The notes beneath the pieces are model-generated. The model made no database searches, had not been told where the DNA came from, and saw only the letters and a list, made by a program, of their open reading frames with translations. Both the position numbers and the translations under genes were made by a program. Shown piece after piece: positions 37,083 through 50,200 of a stretch of 64,000 nt of DNA. Numbering within the stretch: the first letter of the stretch is position 1; each line of letters starts with the position of its first letter. Source of the DNA: Selaginella tamariscina (taxonomy: Eukaryota > Streptophyta > Lycopodiopsida > Selaginellales > Selaginellaceae); assembly GCA_003024785.1 (NCBI GenBank), contig PUQB01000311.1:62001-126000 (forward strand), written 5' to 3'.

Positions 37083-37425
37083 TCAACACATTATTTTTGT
37101 TTTAATATTCAGATTATATATATCTATATTAATATTTGATGCATGATAATAAACTCGAATTTCTTTTGACTATTACGCACCCAATATACAAGTGCATAAC
37201 AATAAATATAACCATAAGATTTTGTGGGAATTAAAATCACATATTAACATTAATGAATTCGTTAATAATTTGTTTCTCTTTATGTACAACTTTTTTGAAC
37301 CTTAGGGGCATAAGGTTTTAATTATATCCATATTATAATATTATATATATATAAAGCGCACACTATTATATACGGCATATACATAGTAGTGGAACAGTTT
37401 AATCTTTGTTATTCAAAATCTTACA

Positions 37426-40400
37426 CTACCATAAGCTTGCCTTCTTACGAGCTTTCTTAAGCTTGTGAATAAGAACTCGTTGCTTGGACACTGCTGTCTT
37501 TCGCTGCTTTGCTTCTTCCTGCAATAGAAATACATGTGTATGTAAGCATGCATATGCATGATATATACATCAATTTGTAATGGTTAGAAGATCAATATAA
37601 ATGCACTCACACACACCTTTAATGCAGTTTGACAGTCTGTTATTCTTGAATAAGCAAGTGCAAGATCTTGTGTCTTCCTTTGTAAGGTTTCCTCGTATTG
37701 AACAACAGCGTTTCTAAGTGTTTGTACTTCGCTTCTTTCTTCTGTCAACTCCCTTTGTAACTCAAGCCCATCAATAGCTGCATAACACGTCATCAGGTGT
37801 GCGTTTTGATATTCATATACGTATGTATATAATTTGATATTCGTTAAGTATTAAATATAATTAAAATCTTTTAGTAAATCAGACGTGAATGACGTATAAC
37901 AATACATACATACATATATATATGATAGCTTAATTTTAAACATTAAATTAATTACCTGCTCCATTTTCTAGGTAGAGGATATCCCCAAGAGGTCCATACT
38001 CATGTATGCCTCCCAACATAACAAATCGTTGACCGGTCAACACCATGGCATGCATCGACCTTCCGTACACCAGTTTGTCACCTCCTGGCTTAAGTATATT
38101 CCACTTCTTCCATGTGTATGTAACCGTATCAAAAGTGTATACATCCTCCAGATACGATACCCCGTTATACCCACCGTACACAAGAATATGCCTTCCTACT
38201 GCTTCCATAGAGTGGTGCCTCCTTGAACTAGGAGCTTTAATCAATCAACAAGTACTTTGAGTTTGTATATGCACGTCCGACGAGAGAGAGATGTATGTGT
38301 GTGTATATATATTATATATATATATACGTATATTATATGTATGTATATACGTTATATACCTTCTCCAGACGAGTTAACAAGCTCCCAGTGCATAGTTTCC
38401 AGATCAAAAACATGAAGATCGTTCAAGTTGCTGTGGCCATCGTAGCCACCAAATACGTACATTTTCGTGCGTACAATAGCAGCTCCGTGTCCACGACGAG
38501 CTGACGGTATATCTCCATAATATTCTGGTAAGTGCCAATCCATATCTGCGTGTCTAATATCCAGAGCTCCCTTAGATGCCCAACTTTTGTACGGTACCCT
38601 CCAAATACGTACATTCGTTTACCGTCGTCAGTCAAGCAGCTCGTGTGTTGTGACATTGGTCCTGGTAATATTCCCACCCTGTGCTCTACTCTAGACCATA
38701 CACAGGAAACTGCAACAAAAACAAAAAAGCTTTATTATAATATGCATTTATATGAATGCGTATACTAGATAGCAGGCATACGTACATATGTATACATACA
38801 CATACCTCCATTTTCAGAGAACTTGATAATTGATAAATCTGAAGAATCATTGGTTCCATCAAAACCCCAAATATAATAATTTTATTGCTTGTGCACAAGC
38901 AGTATGATGTTGAATACCTCGTGCAAAGCTGCTTTCTGTATATGTAATCTCTGGAGTCCTCCATGTAGAATCCACTGCATAAAATATAAATGTGTGTGTG
39001 TGTGTGCGCGCGCGCGTGCGTACCTGAATGAAAGACAAGAATGTCATGTAAAAGGGACTCTCCATTGTAACCTCCAATAACAACTATATACGATGGTAAA
39101 CCCGAGTTCATTTGCAAAGCTACCGCAGTATGACCAACTCGAGCACTTGGCACACTTCCCTTAGTACTCCGTGGAAAACCCCATCTAAGCTCGGCTGCAC
39201 ACAAAAGCTCGTACACACACACAAATAACATGTATGTAGTATATGCGCATGATAGTTCTGTATACGTCCGAAGGAACACAACGCACATGCACGCACGTAC
39301 CGTCTAGAAAGCCGGACGTCCATGTAGGTGTTCTTGCAGTGACACGATTAATTGTCTTAACCATAGTTAAATTCTCCTTCTCCAGCAGTTTAATTATCTT
39401 AATCATTTCGGCTTGTGATCTTCCTACAGCTTGTAAATCTTCATGTGACAGCTCCAGTCTGGCTTGTGTAATTCTAGCCTCCTTCACAATGTATAATCTC
39501 CTGGTAAAGAGTGTACATATACATATAGTTAACAATATATGGTTAATTATAAACACTGACCTTGACTCTGCTAGAAAAGCTAACCATCGATTAAACAGGT
39601 CCTTAATCCATCTTTGCTGTGCTCTCTTCAACATATTACATACGTGTGCTAAACAAGCTTCTGCATTCGTAATGTATGTGACCACGCCTTAAGAACTGCC
39701 AACCTGCACATTGCGTATATGCGATTTTGTTAGTTACTCGTTTATACTTTTCACATTATACATATACAGACACACATATGTATAGTATTTGTGAGTAGAA
39801 AATCAATTAAAAAAAAAAAACACCTTATTCTGGCTGCTTGTTGAGATTTGAAACGTGAAACCAGACGATGTTGGATGTACTTGTCCTTCCAAACATTAAA
39901 TGCCTCTTGTTTTGAGTGAAATCTTTGCCTGGTCAATGACATACTTCGCCACGCTTTAACTTCCTTTAAATACCATAGAATTAAACTAATTCAATTAAAA
40001 ATTAATATAACATGTTTTAAAATATATAGAATAATATATATGACTACCTTTTTGTTTTTCACATACTGTTTCCATCCGAGGAACGTAAATACCAAAATCC
40101 TTCTTATTCTGGTACTTATAAGTTTGTCCAAGCGCCTTTGCATAATAACTTGTAATAAAACACTTCTTTTCCACGCCTGGACGCACTTCTGAAGAAGAAT
40201 CTCTTCTGTGTTGCTCAATGCGGGCATTATAAGCCTTTCGTAATTGAAAAAGCATTAATATATTAATTAGATTAGAAATTCAGTGTTTATCTACCAAAGT
40301 ATACTCGAAGCAAATAAATATTAAAATGTTATATGCTATTAAACTTACTAGTTCGAGAATGCTCTCTTGAATATTCCTATGCCAAGTCTGTAGAGTATAT

Positions 40401-41865
40401 GTTAATATTCTTCGTTTGGAAAACTCACTTGCTTCGTAATTATACACGCGAGATGTGTACATTGAACTTCCCCATTTCTCCCATGACTTCCGAATCCTGT
40501 ACATACATACGTTCATATACATATACACACACACACATATGTGTGTGTGTATATATGTATGAATGACATGTGTATAACTATTATAAATTTATAATTCATA
40601 TAAGAATCAAACTTGTGACTAAACCTTTAACGTCCTCAAGTGGACAACATATATCTCTTAACGATATATCAAAAAAGTAGGTCGAAAATTTTATAAAGAC
40701 GAATACATTCACGTATCAACTAGCCAAACCATATTTAAAATTATTAAATACAGTTATATACAACATAGATACAAGTAGTTAATATCTGTATATGCATACA
40801 TACACGCATATGTATGTGTGCGTATGTGTGTGATATTACATTCAACCTGTGTTTTGCGAGCAACTTTTCTGCCCGTAAGTTGATCATTAATTTGACTGTT
40901 GCAGCCACAAGGAATGTCTTCCATGCGGTAAAAGCCACTCTTTTAGTATGTGTTCTCTTAACCACCTTGAAAACTGCCATCCTGCTATGCAATATGTTAT
41001 AATAATAATGTATATACATTAAAAATACACGCATGCATGTATATCGATATTCATCTGTTAGATAGAGATAGTTCACATACACATACACACACAGATGTGT
41101 ATATATATGTGTGTGTGTGTACATACTTACATACGTACATATATGTATGTGTGGTGTGTGTATGCAGGCGACTATAAGACATGTATAGACATACAACTTA
41201 CAAGCATACAAGTATTATATCATATATTATACATTATAACCTGTTACCATACAACACACAAGCTTCATGACGCGCGTGCGCACACACCTTTCTCTAAGAG
41301 ACTTTTTGGATTGAATGCAGCATACCCAGGAGCGGAAGCTATGTAGAAAGTGTGCTTTCTTCCTGTGTTTATCCGCTATTGTAGTAAGCTTCTTGGTAAT
41401 ACTAGCCCTTGCCTGTCTCGCAGTAAATACAGCAAATGATTTACTTAGAATTCGCCGTTCCCAGACGCTCTCTCCTTTACAAAGAATCTGCACTTTGCCA
41501 ATGAGAAAGGTGCTGCTCTCTCTCTCTCTCTCTCTCCGCACACACATACGTAGTTGTAGAAATAATAAAACATACAGGCACGTATTTATGGGCTTGTGTA
41601 TATTAAGAGAGAAACATTAAAACCTTAGACACACAGAGATCACCTTCTTTTTCCTTGAGTTCTTGACAAAACGAGCCCAGCACGAGAACACTGCATTCAT
41701 ACGCCTGGACAGCCATATACGCTGTGTGAGATGTACCGCAGAGCTTTGTATAGCCCGCACTTGTGCAAATAGACGCATGTATTCCTGCCCCCTTATAAAG
41801 CCTTCTTCAATAAGCTCTTTTCTTGCTCATTTTCCACTTCCTCTGTTCTTTTGACTACAAAACAA

Positions 41866-41897
<32 letters not shown>

Positions 41898-42700
41898 TGA
41901 GAGAGAGAGAGAGATAGAGAGATAGAGAGATAGAGAAGTTTATCGACAGGAGCGTATAAACATACCTTAAGCAAGGAAAGTAACTGTTGATTACGTTTTT
42001 CAAGCTCCAGCAAAGCCGCATTCTTTTGCCTTTCCCACGGAGATGTTACTCCCTAGCAGAACATAATATTTAACAACATGTTAATGTTAAACAGAAGATT
42101 TATGTGCTACATATTCGTGAACATATAAGAAATATAAATATAAATGAATTAAACAAAATACACACTTTCAAATGTTAAGTAAGCAAACCTGTGTTTCAAA
42201 TGCTTGTAGAAGTATTGATGAGTTTTGAGACATATAATTTGTGTTCTTCTTAAAGGACTGTCTCTCAAATGCTTCATGGATTGCATGTAACATGCCCTCC
42301 TGCATGTCCTCCAGTTGGGAAGATACTGCATCTGCTTCAATCTGCTTGTATGAAAACCAAAATCATCAACGTTTGCGTGTTCGTTTCTTTGTGTGCGTGT
42401 GCGCGTGTGTAATCTACATTGTATATGTGTACAGTCATGTTATGTGCATATGAATAAAAACCTTGTTTGATTCCATGAGCTTGGATTCAAGGGTTCTGTT
42501 TCTTCTGTCAAGCTCCAATAGTGCTGCATTCTTCTCGCGCTCCCAGTGTGTTCCTAAGTTCTTTAATTGTGTTATAAAAAAATGTTAAAGAATATTAAAA
42601 TTAGAAAATAAATAGAGAAATACCATTTCTGTTCGCCCTGCCAAGAACTAGGGTTTACAAAGTGGATGTGGTATATTCTATCCAAACGGTCACGCACATG
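37426..42700 (-). pseudogene. Kelch/Sfi1-like gene, best-preserved copy K4
   Basis: Read on the minus strand, coiled-coil exons come first: ends at 42472, about 42185-42355 and 41968-42053. Exons with spaced Trp helices such as RVAFTAWKTFL, EAFNVWKDKYIQ, FLHSFRSWV and LFNRWLAFL follow (about 39300-41850), resembling Sfi1-type centrin-binding repeats. Six kelch blades follow (about 37955-39195), with YIVVIGGYNG, MYVFGGYRT, MYVFGGYDGHSN, ILVYGGYNG and FVMLGGIHE. A further coiled coil (37615-37785) and a basic C-terminal helix end at stop 37426-37428. One missing base near 38550 shifts the frame within the kelch part relative to K3. The first exon and start codon are unclear. Function is unknown; a centriole or basal-body role is an inference from the Sfi1-like repeats. 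Confidence 0.6.
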
Positions 42701-43387
42701 CATAAGTTTCATATAAACGATGGATAGTGTTTTTAAATGGCTTAGATGAACTATATTATTTATTATCAAGTGTTTTATGTATTGACAAAAAAAATAATCA
42801 ATTTTATAATAATTAATGTTCAAAAAATTAATCTTGCACTTTTATTAACAAATTTTCTGCGTACAAGAGATATATGAGTGTAATTAGAGGTGGATTGAAC
42901 TCGCGGCCTTCTGTATGTAAAACAAACGTGAGAACCAGTACACCATGAGACCATTACTTTTATTTCTTGTTTATTTAACGATTTTAAGCATTTTCCGTCT
43001 GCATAATAACATAATATCCTAAAATATTCTGTAAAATAAAACACTATATATATAAATCTTGATACATTAATACATATTTACCAATGTGTATATATACATA
43101 AAATACATATATTTTTGTATTTTACTAGTTGATCCTATGAAAGGTAAATTAAGGCAGGATTACAATAAAATGTGGGTAAATTAAAATTAATTAAGATTAA
43201 ATTAAAATAATTAAGATAGTTAACCCATTGTTAAAACGTTCGATTCATCCCTTCGACATGCATGTGTACACTGTTTACATATATTCGCCGCCAGTATCAT
43301 GTGTACAAACGCTTTATGTTTTAACTATATCCTAGTTTAATAACTATTTAATAAGTAAATTATTTATTTTAGTAGTAATACTATAAT
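42701..43387. other. Spacer between K4 and the MITE
   Basis: AT-rich, inverted relative to 31.0-31.7 kb. It holds a tRNA-Val-like sequence and no gene. Confidence 0.5.
42884..42953 (-). pseudogene. tRNA-Val-like sequence T5
   Basis: Minus-strand counterpart of T2. The anticodon arm is altered by substitutions. Confidence 0.45.
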
Positions 43388-43472
43388 TAAATTTGAAGAT
43401 TAATCGATAACATTTCCCAACTACTTGTTTAACAAGTAGTTGGGAAATGTTATCAATTAATCTTCAAATTTA
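43388..43472. repeat. 85-bp near-perfect hairpin
   Basis: Two arms of about 42 bases, centred near TTTAA at 43430, pair with a single mismatch (CG versus TG). One arm alone is homologous to single-copy spacer sequence at about 31455-31495 (inverted elsewhere), so the hairpin arose by local inverted duplication. It directly abuts the MITE. Confidence 0.85.
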
Positions 43473-43473
43473 A

Positions 43474-43767
43474 GGCCCACTTTCCACTAGCAGGGGTTAT
43501 TTGGCCAGTAGTAAATTAAAATAATGTCACATCGTTAATTATTACTACCACTGTGATTTTTCATTAGAGTGGTAGTAGTGAATAATTTATTTAATCAATT
43601 ATTATAAACATATATATATTATATATACATATGTAGTAAATGTGCACCTACTCAGTATTTTTAATTAAAAAAATATATTAAAAGTCCAACTTTTCATTGT
43701 TATTTTTTATATAGAATCATTAATTATAGTTTATTAATGTCTTTCTATATGTATGTATATAACAATG

Positions 43768-43850
<83 letters not shown>

Positions 43851-44293
43851 CACAAACATGTGAGTGTGTCGAGAGAAAGAGAGATCTACAATAATTTATG
43901 TTCTTTCTGCAAAATAAGTATATTAACTAATGTGTCTATATATATATATATATATAATATTCTTACATGTAAATGAGTGATATTTTGCTAAATCTAATGT
44001 TTACTTTTTATTTTAAAGTTCTAATTTATTTGTTTTTCATTGATTTTTTAAAGCTAAAAAAAATAAAACCTAATTTCATTAATCTTGATACACGTGTCAT
44101 TCAATTATGCCTGATAGCCATACAATCGGGCAAAATTGCCCGGTTATTAAATTACCACCGAAGAAGCCACGTGTCATGTAGATTATAAATTATAAATAAG
44201 CAGCAAGTGAAAAACTAAACCCATGGTAAAATAAATAATTTTTTTATTTTGATTGGTTGAGGCAATTAATCACCCGCTAGTGGAAAGTGGGCC
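43474..44293. mobile_element. Harbinger/Tourist-type MITE, 820 bp
   Basis: Both ends start GGCCCACTTTCCACTAGC (right end in reverse complement) and are flanked by TAA on each side (43471-43473, 44294-44296), the 3-bp duplication of PIF/Harbinger elements. No transposase is encoded. Inside is a long CA-then-TA microsatellite (about 43770-43850). The uninterrupted site is visible at 57795-57812. Confidence 0.8.
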
Positions 44294-44296
44294 TAA

Positions 44297-44950
44297 TATG
44301 CTTCTAAAGGAGGACATATCCTCACCCAGGGTTGAACTTAATTTTAGCTAACAACTAGTTTTATTGTACTGCACTTTTATGTACACGCACGCCACCTTCT
44401 GTGTGTAAGACAGACGTGATAACCACTACACTGTAAGACTATTACTTTTATATACTTATTTAAAAGCTAATTTTTTAAACCAAGCATGTGAAAAGCGCTC
44501 ATCTATCTCTTTGATGTCGATGCCTGTAAGAGTCCTCGTTTATTCACAACAATTTTAAGCATTTTCCGTATGCATGGTTTAACTGTCCTAACATATCCTA
44601 AAATAATCTAGTATAAAATAAAACACTACATATATGTGTATGTGTTCAGAACAAAAAGTCCTGATAGTTAACCCATTGTTTGACATTAGAAACCTTCGGC
44701 ATGTATATATATGCATGTGTACACTGTTGTACATATATTCGAGACAGTATCATGTTATCATATTATATGTGTACAAACGCATAGGGACATAATATTTAAT
44801 TATATCCTAGTTTAATAAATATTTAATAAGTAAATTATTTATATTACTTATAATTTATATTTTATTTAAATAGAATCAACATCAAGTTAGAATCAGAACC
44901 TTTCTTTATAATCATTTAAGTCGAGTTTAGTTTAAAGATGGTTTTAATCA
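44297..44950. other. Spacer between MITE and K5
   Basis: A tRNA-Val-like sequence on the minus strand (about 44311-44452) is split by roughly 60 bp that resemble spacer sequence. The rest matches 61.8-62.1 kb and, inverted, 30.8-31.3 kb. Confidence 0.5.
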
Positions 44951-46440
44951 ATATGTATATGTACACAGGCACAGGCACAGACACAATAACTATGAATAAG
45001 AAAGTGCAAGATCCTGTAGGTTTTCTCGTATTGAACAACAGCGTTTCTAGTGTGTGTACTTTGCTTCTTTCTTCCCCCAACTCCCGTTGCAACTCAAGCC
45101 CATGACACCTAATTAGGTGTGTGTGCGTGTTATTTATATAAGTAATACTTATACAATGTTTTGTTAAGAGTGAAGGTCTTTGGTATATATAGTGAACAAT
45201 AAATATATCACTAAGCTTATGTGTAAATCAGACGTGAATGAGATTATATAACAATTGTAAGCTTTAATCTACTTACCCGCTCCAGTTTCTAAGTACAGTA
45301 TATCTCATATATTCCTCCCAATATGATAAACTGTTGACTGGACAACAGTATGGCATGCATTGACCTTCCGTAGACCACCTCCTGACTTTAAGTATATTCC
45401 ACTTCTTTCATGTGTATGTAAACCGTATCAAAACTGTATACATTCTCAGATATAAACATACATACATATACGTGTGTACCAGTGCGTATACATACCTGAA
45501 TGAAAGGCACGAATGTGTAAAAGGGACTCTCGAGTTTACTTGCAAAGCACTGCAGTATGTCTCTTCCTATTCCGTGGTAAACCCAATCTATGCTCGGCTA
45601 GAGAGAGAGATCACCTTCTTTTTCCTACAACACGAGCCCAGCACGAGAGCACTGCATTCATACGCCTGGACAGCCCATATATGCTGTGTGAGATGTATCG
45701 CAGAGCTTTGTATAGTCCGCTCTTGTGCAAATAGACGCATGTATTCCTGCCCCTTATTCAATAAGCTCACTGTTTTGACTACAAAACGAGTGTGTGTACG
45801 TGTGTGTTGACAAGAACCTACATACATGCTCTCAGCAAGGAAGCTAGCTGTTGATTACGTTGTTCAAGCTCCAGCAAAGCCCCATTCTTTTGCCTTTCCC
45901 ACGGAGATTTTACTCCCTAGCAGAACATATGTTAATATTAAACAGAAGTATTCGCAAAATGAATACACACTTTAAAACGTTAACTAAACAAACCTGTGTT
46001 TCAAATGCTTGTGGAAGTATTGATAAGTTTTGAGTCATATAATTTGTGTTCTTCTTAAAGGTCTGTCTCTCAAATGCTTCATGAATTGCATGTGATATGC
46101 TGTATGAAAATCGAAATGATCAAGCTTTTGCTTGTTTGTTTCTCTCTGTGTCTGTAATCTACATTGTATATGCACACTATGCGTATGAATAAGAACCTTG
46201 TTAAATGACTCCAAGAGCTTTGTGTTTCCTCTGTCTAGCTCCAATAATGCTGCATTCTTGTAGCGCTCCCAATGTGCTCCTAAATTCTTTAATTATGTGA
46301 TAGAAAATGCTAGAGCATATTAACAATTAAAAAATAAATGCAAAATTTATGAAATAAATGATGTAAATTATGTATATTCTATCCCAACGGTTACGCACCT
46401 GCATATAGTTCTATATAAACGTTTTTAAATGGCTTAGATC
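44951..46440 (-). pseudogene. Kelch/Sfi1-like gene, short copy K5
   Basis: Minus-strand partner of K2: post-kelch coiled-coil exon (about 45000-45110), late kelch exon (45290-45450), damaged first kelch exon fused next to coiled-coil exons (45490-45830), and further coiled-coil exons at 45835-45920, 45990-46100 and 46190-46290. The central exons are missing, as in K1, K2 and K7. Confidence 0.6.
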
Positions 46441-46712
46441 GATTCATTTTGTATATTATCTTACGCTAGTATCAAATCTTTTATATACTAATACAATGGG
46501 AATGTAAAAAACACGAATATATTTTGTATATTTTAGAAAACAGGCATTATTAATAATTATTAAGACCTATGCTTTTTTATAATGTTTTGTTTTATGCGTA
46601 TAATCGTTGATGTGAAGTGACGCTTACGGACTTACCAGAAAGATGAGCATTTTTGGTTTTAAAACCTAACTTTGAAATAAGTACACAGAAAATACATTTG
46701 ACATCTGTTTTA
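46441..46712. other. Spacer, no gene
   Basis: AT-rich. Inverted match to the K1 and K2 upstream spacers. Ends in the direct repeat that flanks the next insertion. Confidence 0.45.
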
Positions 46713-47065
46713 TGGGAATTATGTGTATCTTATTCAATAGTGTAATAGTGTACACCAGAGGATTCCTTTTGCGTATTTTCTACTGCCCTGCTCACTACTT
46801 TCCATGGCTATCCTAGCCTATTCATATACCTTTGCCACGTCATCCACCGGCCACCTCAGCAACCTGCCATGCCAGCCACCTGCCACGTCAGCTACCCGCC
46901 ACATCAGCCACCAAGGTGGAAATCATTCTCTCCAGGTAGCATCCAACGAAGCATCTCCCTCTAAAAACCACAAGGGCGGTTGCCACCTCCAGTAAACGGT
47001 TGCGCGCAAGTTCCCCTGTCACTGCACCATGCGACCAAACGTTGGCAGCCATTGTTCTTCGTATA
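46713..47065. mobile_element. GC-rich insertion with flanking 19-bp direct repeats, class unknown
   Basis: ACATTTGACATCTGTTTTA occurs at about 46694-46712 and again at about 47066-47084, bounding roughly 350 bp of much higher GC content. The insert carries repeated CCACC/CCACGTCA words (46830-46910). The insert is absent from the paralogous spacers. No poly(A) tail or clear LTR ends were found, so the class is open (SINE-like, solo LTR or filler). Confidence 0.5.
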
Positions 47066-47084
47066 CATTTGACATCTGTTTTAC

Positions 47085-48100
47085 ACACAAAAGGTTCAAA
47101 TTTTGCTGAGGCTGTAGGTATTATTAATATAATGGTTCTGTGTGGGAGCGCAACTCAATATGGGCCAAGTTATTTAACAGGCTGCTACATCGTTATATTA
47201 AATTTAGAAATCTTAGGAAATGTTTGTGTTAGAGCTGCATAACTATGCTTTACTGTATACAGTATATAATTCAAGTCAATAGATGCGTGTCTGCATGCGT
47301 TATTGTAGAAACCATACACTTTATGTGATTCAAGTGTTTAAAAGATCTTGATAAGGATGTTCCTGCTGAAAAGTCTTCAGTGAAGCCGTGTAGAATTGGA
47401 GTTTTGTATAGTCAAAAGTTCTGCAAATTAAACAAATTTATCCTGTTTATTGTAGACAAAAGCTTTCTTCAATCACTCTGCTGTCCTCACTTTTGAACTG
47501 AAAAGCGTGTGTGTTACACGTCTCTTATTTGTATGCTCGAAGAAACTTACGAAAAAGATAGTACACACACACACGTGGTAACATATAATGAGAGTCTGGA
47601 ATACCCTATGTAAATAAAATGGTTAATGAAAATAATTCACTTGATTTTCCCTTAGAATGTACTATAATTATGGTATTTATACAAGTGAAAAAATTTAAAA
47701 TTGTACTATATTGAATAGCCAGATGTTCTCGTTACAAGAACATACATGTACATGTTTATATTTGCTGAAGGAACTTATTAAGATTTCAAACATTTTAAAT
47801 TGCAACTTTTTAAATATTTAAATATGAGCAATAAGCTACTAATATAGCTAATAATAATAAAACGCTAAATTAGTTTGTTACTTTTTTAAAATAACTAATT
47901 TCTATTGCTATGTTCCCAATGGTCATTAGACTTTTTATATATTTTGATGAACCCTAGTGTTGGAGATAATATTAACCGTAATATAAAAGTTTAACAAGGC
48001 ATATGTTAACAGTTAATCTTACATTTTTAATAACAAATTTGCTGCGTAGAACAGTTAGAGAGAGAAAGAGACAGTGTGTAGTTTATTTAAACTCACGTTT
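47085..48100. other. Spacer between K5 and L3
   Basis: A partial tRNA-Val-like sequence at about 47078-47117 is followed by AT-rich DNA that is the inverted copy of 24.6-25.1 and 28.3-29.1 kb. No gene. Confidence 0.5.
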
Positions 48101-50200
48101 ATTTACATTATGTTTTCGTAATACTGAAGATCTTTGGTGCCTAAAACCTGATGCGAGAGAGTGCAAAGTACGTACCAATGGAACTGAGAAGAATGCACAT
48201 AAGAAAGTAACTACAAATATCACCGCGGAATCCACCTGTATAAGTTGCTCCTTAGAAACTCAACATCCAGAGAAGGATCTTGAGTTGGCAAACTACATTC
48301 ACCAAGTGGAGCTCCGCACAACTGGTTACCGACGAAAGACGCATTCGGAAATGTCAGAAACTGTGTGGACTGCGGAATCCTGCCTTCGAGACGGTTGTAC
48401 GACACGTCTAGAGATGAGAGGAAAGAAAGATCCGCAAGAGAGGTCGGGATGTGACCAGTAAGCTCGTTCATTGATAGATTGAGCTTCAGAGTTGCCTAGC
48501 GTGTCCGAGGTTGTCTGGAATTGAACCACTGAGGAGGTTACCACTCAAGTCCAAAATTGTAACTTATGCATATTCCCAACTTCAGTGGAATACTCCCAGT
48601 TAACTCGTTATGTGAGAGGTCAAGAGTTATGGCTATCGCATGTGTGTCAAGCTGACTAGAGCAGTCTCCGTGCTCTTTTGTATAACAGCACATCTTGGAA
48701 AAGATAAGAAATGCTCGGTGGTATCTGTCCAGTGAAGCTATTGTATGAGAAATCTACCGCCCGAAGCGTGTCATGTTCGGTAACCACCAGGGAATATCCC
48801 CAGAGAATCGGTTGTTGGATAAACAAAACCTGAAGAGATTGAAGCTCTCCAAGTGCCATAGGAATTTCTCCGGAGAGCATATTATGGCAAGCAAACCAAT
48901 AACGACTTCAAGTTCTTGTATGTTGCTGGGATGTTACCACTAAGTTTGTTGTTTGAAATTGATAAAACAGCAAGTTGTGTATGTCTCCGAGGCTCTCCGG
49001 CAGTCTGCCTGTGAAGCTGTTATTTTTAAAATCAAGTTCAAGTTGAGAGCAATTGGACAACTCTGGAGGGATTTCCCCAGAAATCAAGTTCTCACAAAAC
49101 AACTTACGAAGACGATTGAGTTTGGAAAGATCAACAGGAATAGGACCACTTAGCATGTTGTCATTGACCCAAAGTTCTTCGAGCAGCGAGCAGTTACTTA
49201 TCTCAGGAGGTAGATTGCCAGTGAAGCCATTCTTACCTAGATCTAGTTTCCTCAACCTCTGCAGGCCTCCTAAGCTGCTAGGGAGAGTCCCTTCAAACTT
49301 ATTTCCTTGTAAAAACAATACTTCTAACTTAAGGAAACTCCCAGCTTCAAATACAAGTTGGCCCGACAGCATGTTGTAACCAACACTGAGAATGTAGAGC
49401 TTGGAAGTCTTCCAAGGCTTGAAGGTATTCCTCCACTCAAGTTGTTAACTGCGAGTCAACATAAGAAAGACTATAACAATTCTCGAGTGTTGGTATTCCC
49501 CAACAAAGTGATTATCCGACAAGATGAGGCGTGTTAAATTCCTCATTTGTCGAAGACTTCGTTGGGGATGACCCCTCCAAGCTCGTTATATGAAAGATTA
49601 AGGGATTGAATACTCTGCAGCTGCGATAAGTTCGAAATGGAGCCATTGAATCTGTTGTGACTGAGGTCCAACACTTGAAGCTCGACATTGTCACCGAAAG
49701 ACACATCCCCAGTGAAGTTGTTCAAGGACAATTGAGAACGCGCAGAGAGTCGAACTTAGGAATCCTGCCATTCAAAGAGTTATTACTGACATCCAAAACC
49801 ACCAGGTTGTTGGGAGATTCTGGGGAATCTCGTGCAATAAGTTGGAGCTCAGATTCAATTCTTTGATGTTGCTGTTGTTTTTGGTACTGCAATGGAAGAT
49901 TTTGATATCTGTGATAGCATTCTGTGAAAGATCGAGACTAGTCAAGGAAGGAAGTCCATCCCACACGGAGTTGAGAGTTCCTTTGAGACCGTGATTGAGC
50001 AAGGTTATGCTCTCCACTTGACCGTGTGAGTTCCATTTTATACCTTGCCAATTGTTGGGATGAACTGTGTCGTTCCAGAATGAGATGTTCAACCCGTTTC
50101 TCAAGAGTTTCAAAGCTTCAATTTCATTGTCAATGGTGGACATGGTGAATGAGATAATGAGAAATTTACAAGCAGAAGTAAAAATCACTAGAATGAGCAT
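48101..50200 (-). pseudogene. LRR receptor-like protein pseudogene L3
   Basis: Inverted copy of L1 with the full set of LRRs. The signal peptide and N-terminal cap are at about 49770-50200, and the C-terminal cap (NQLCGAPLGEC) is near 48290. The frame is broken many times (for example near 49730, 49380-49450, 49110, 48900 and 48650), and part of the membrane segment is shifted. No kinase domain. Confidence 0.75.

Larger units (their letters stand above)
36551..37380. other. Centre of the large inverted duplication
   Basis: Arm homology runs through the stop codons of K3 and K4 and ends near 36550 and 37380. The roughly 0.8 kb between is AT-rich, codes for nothing visible, and holds two tRNA-Val-like sequences in opposite orientation (36595-36667 and 37010-37082). 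Confidence 0.65.
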
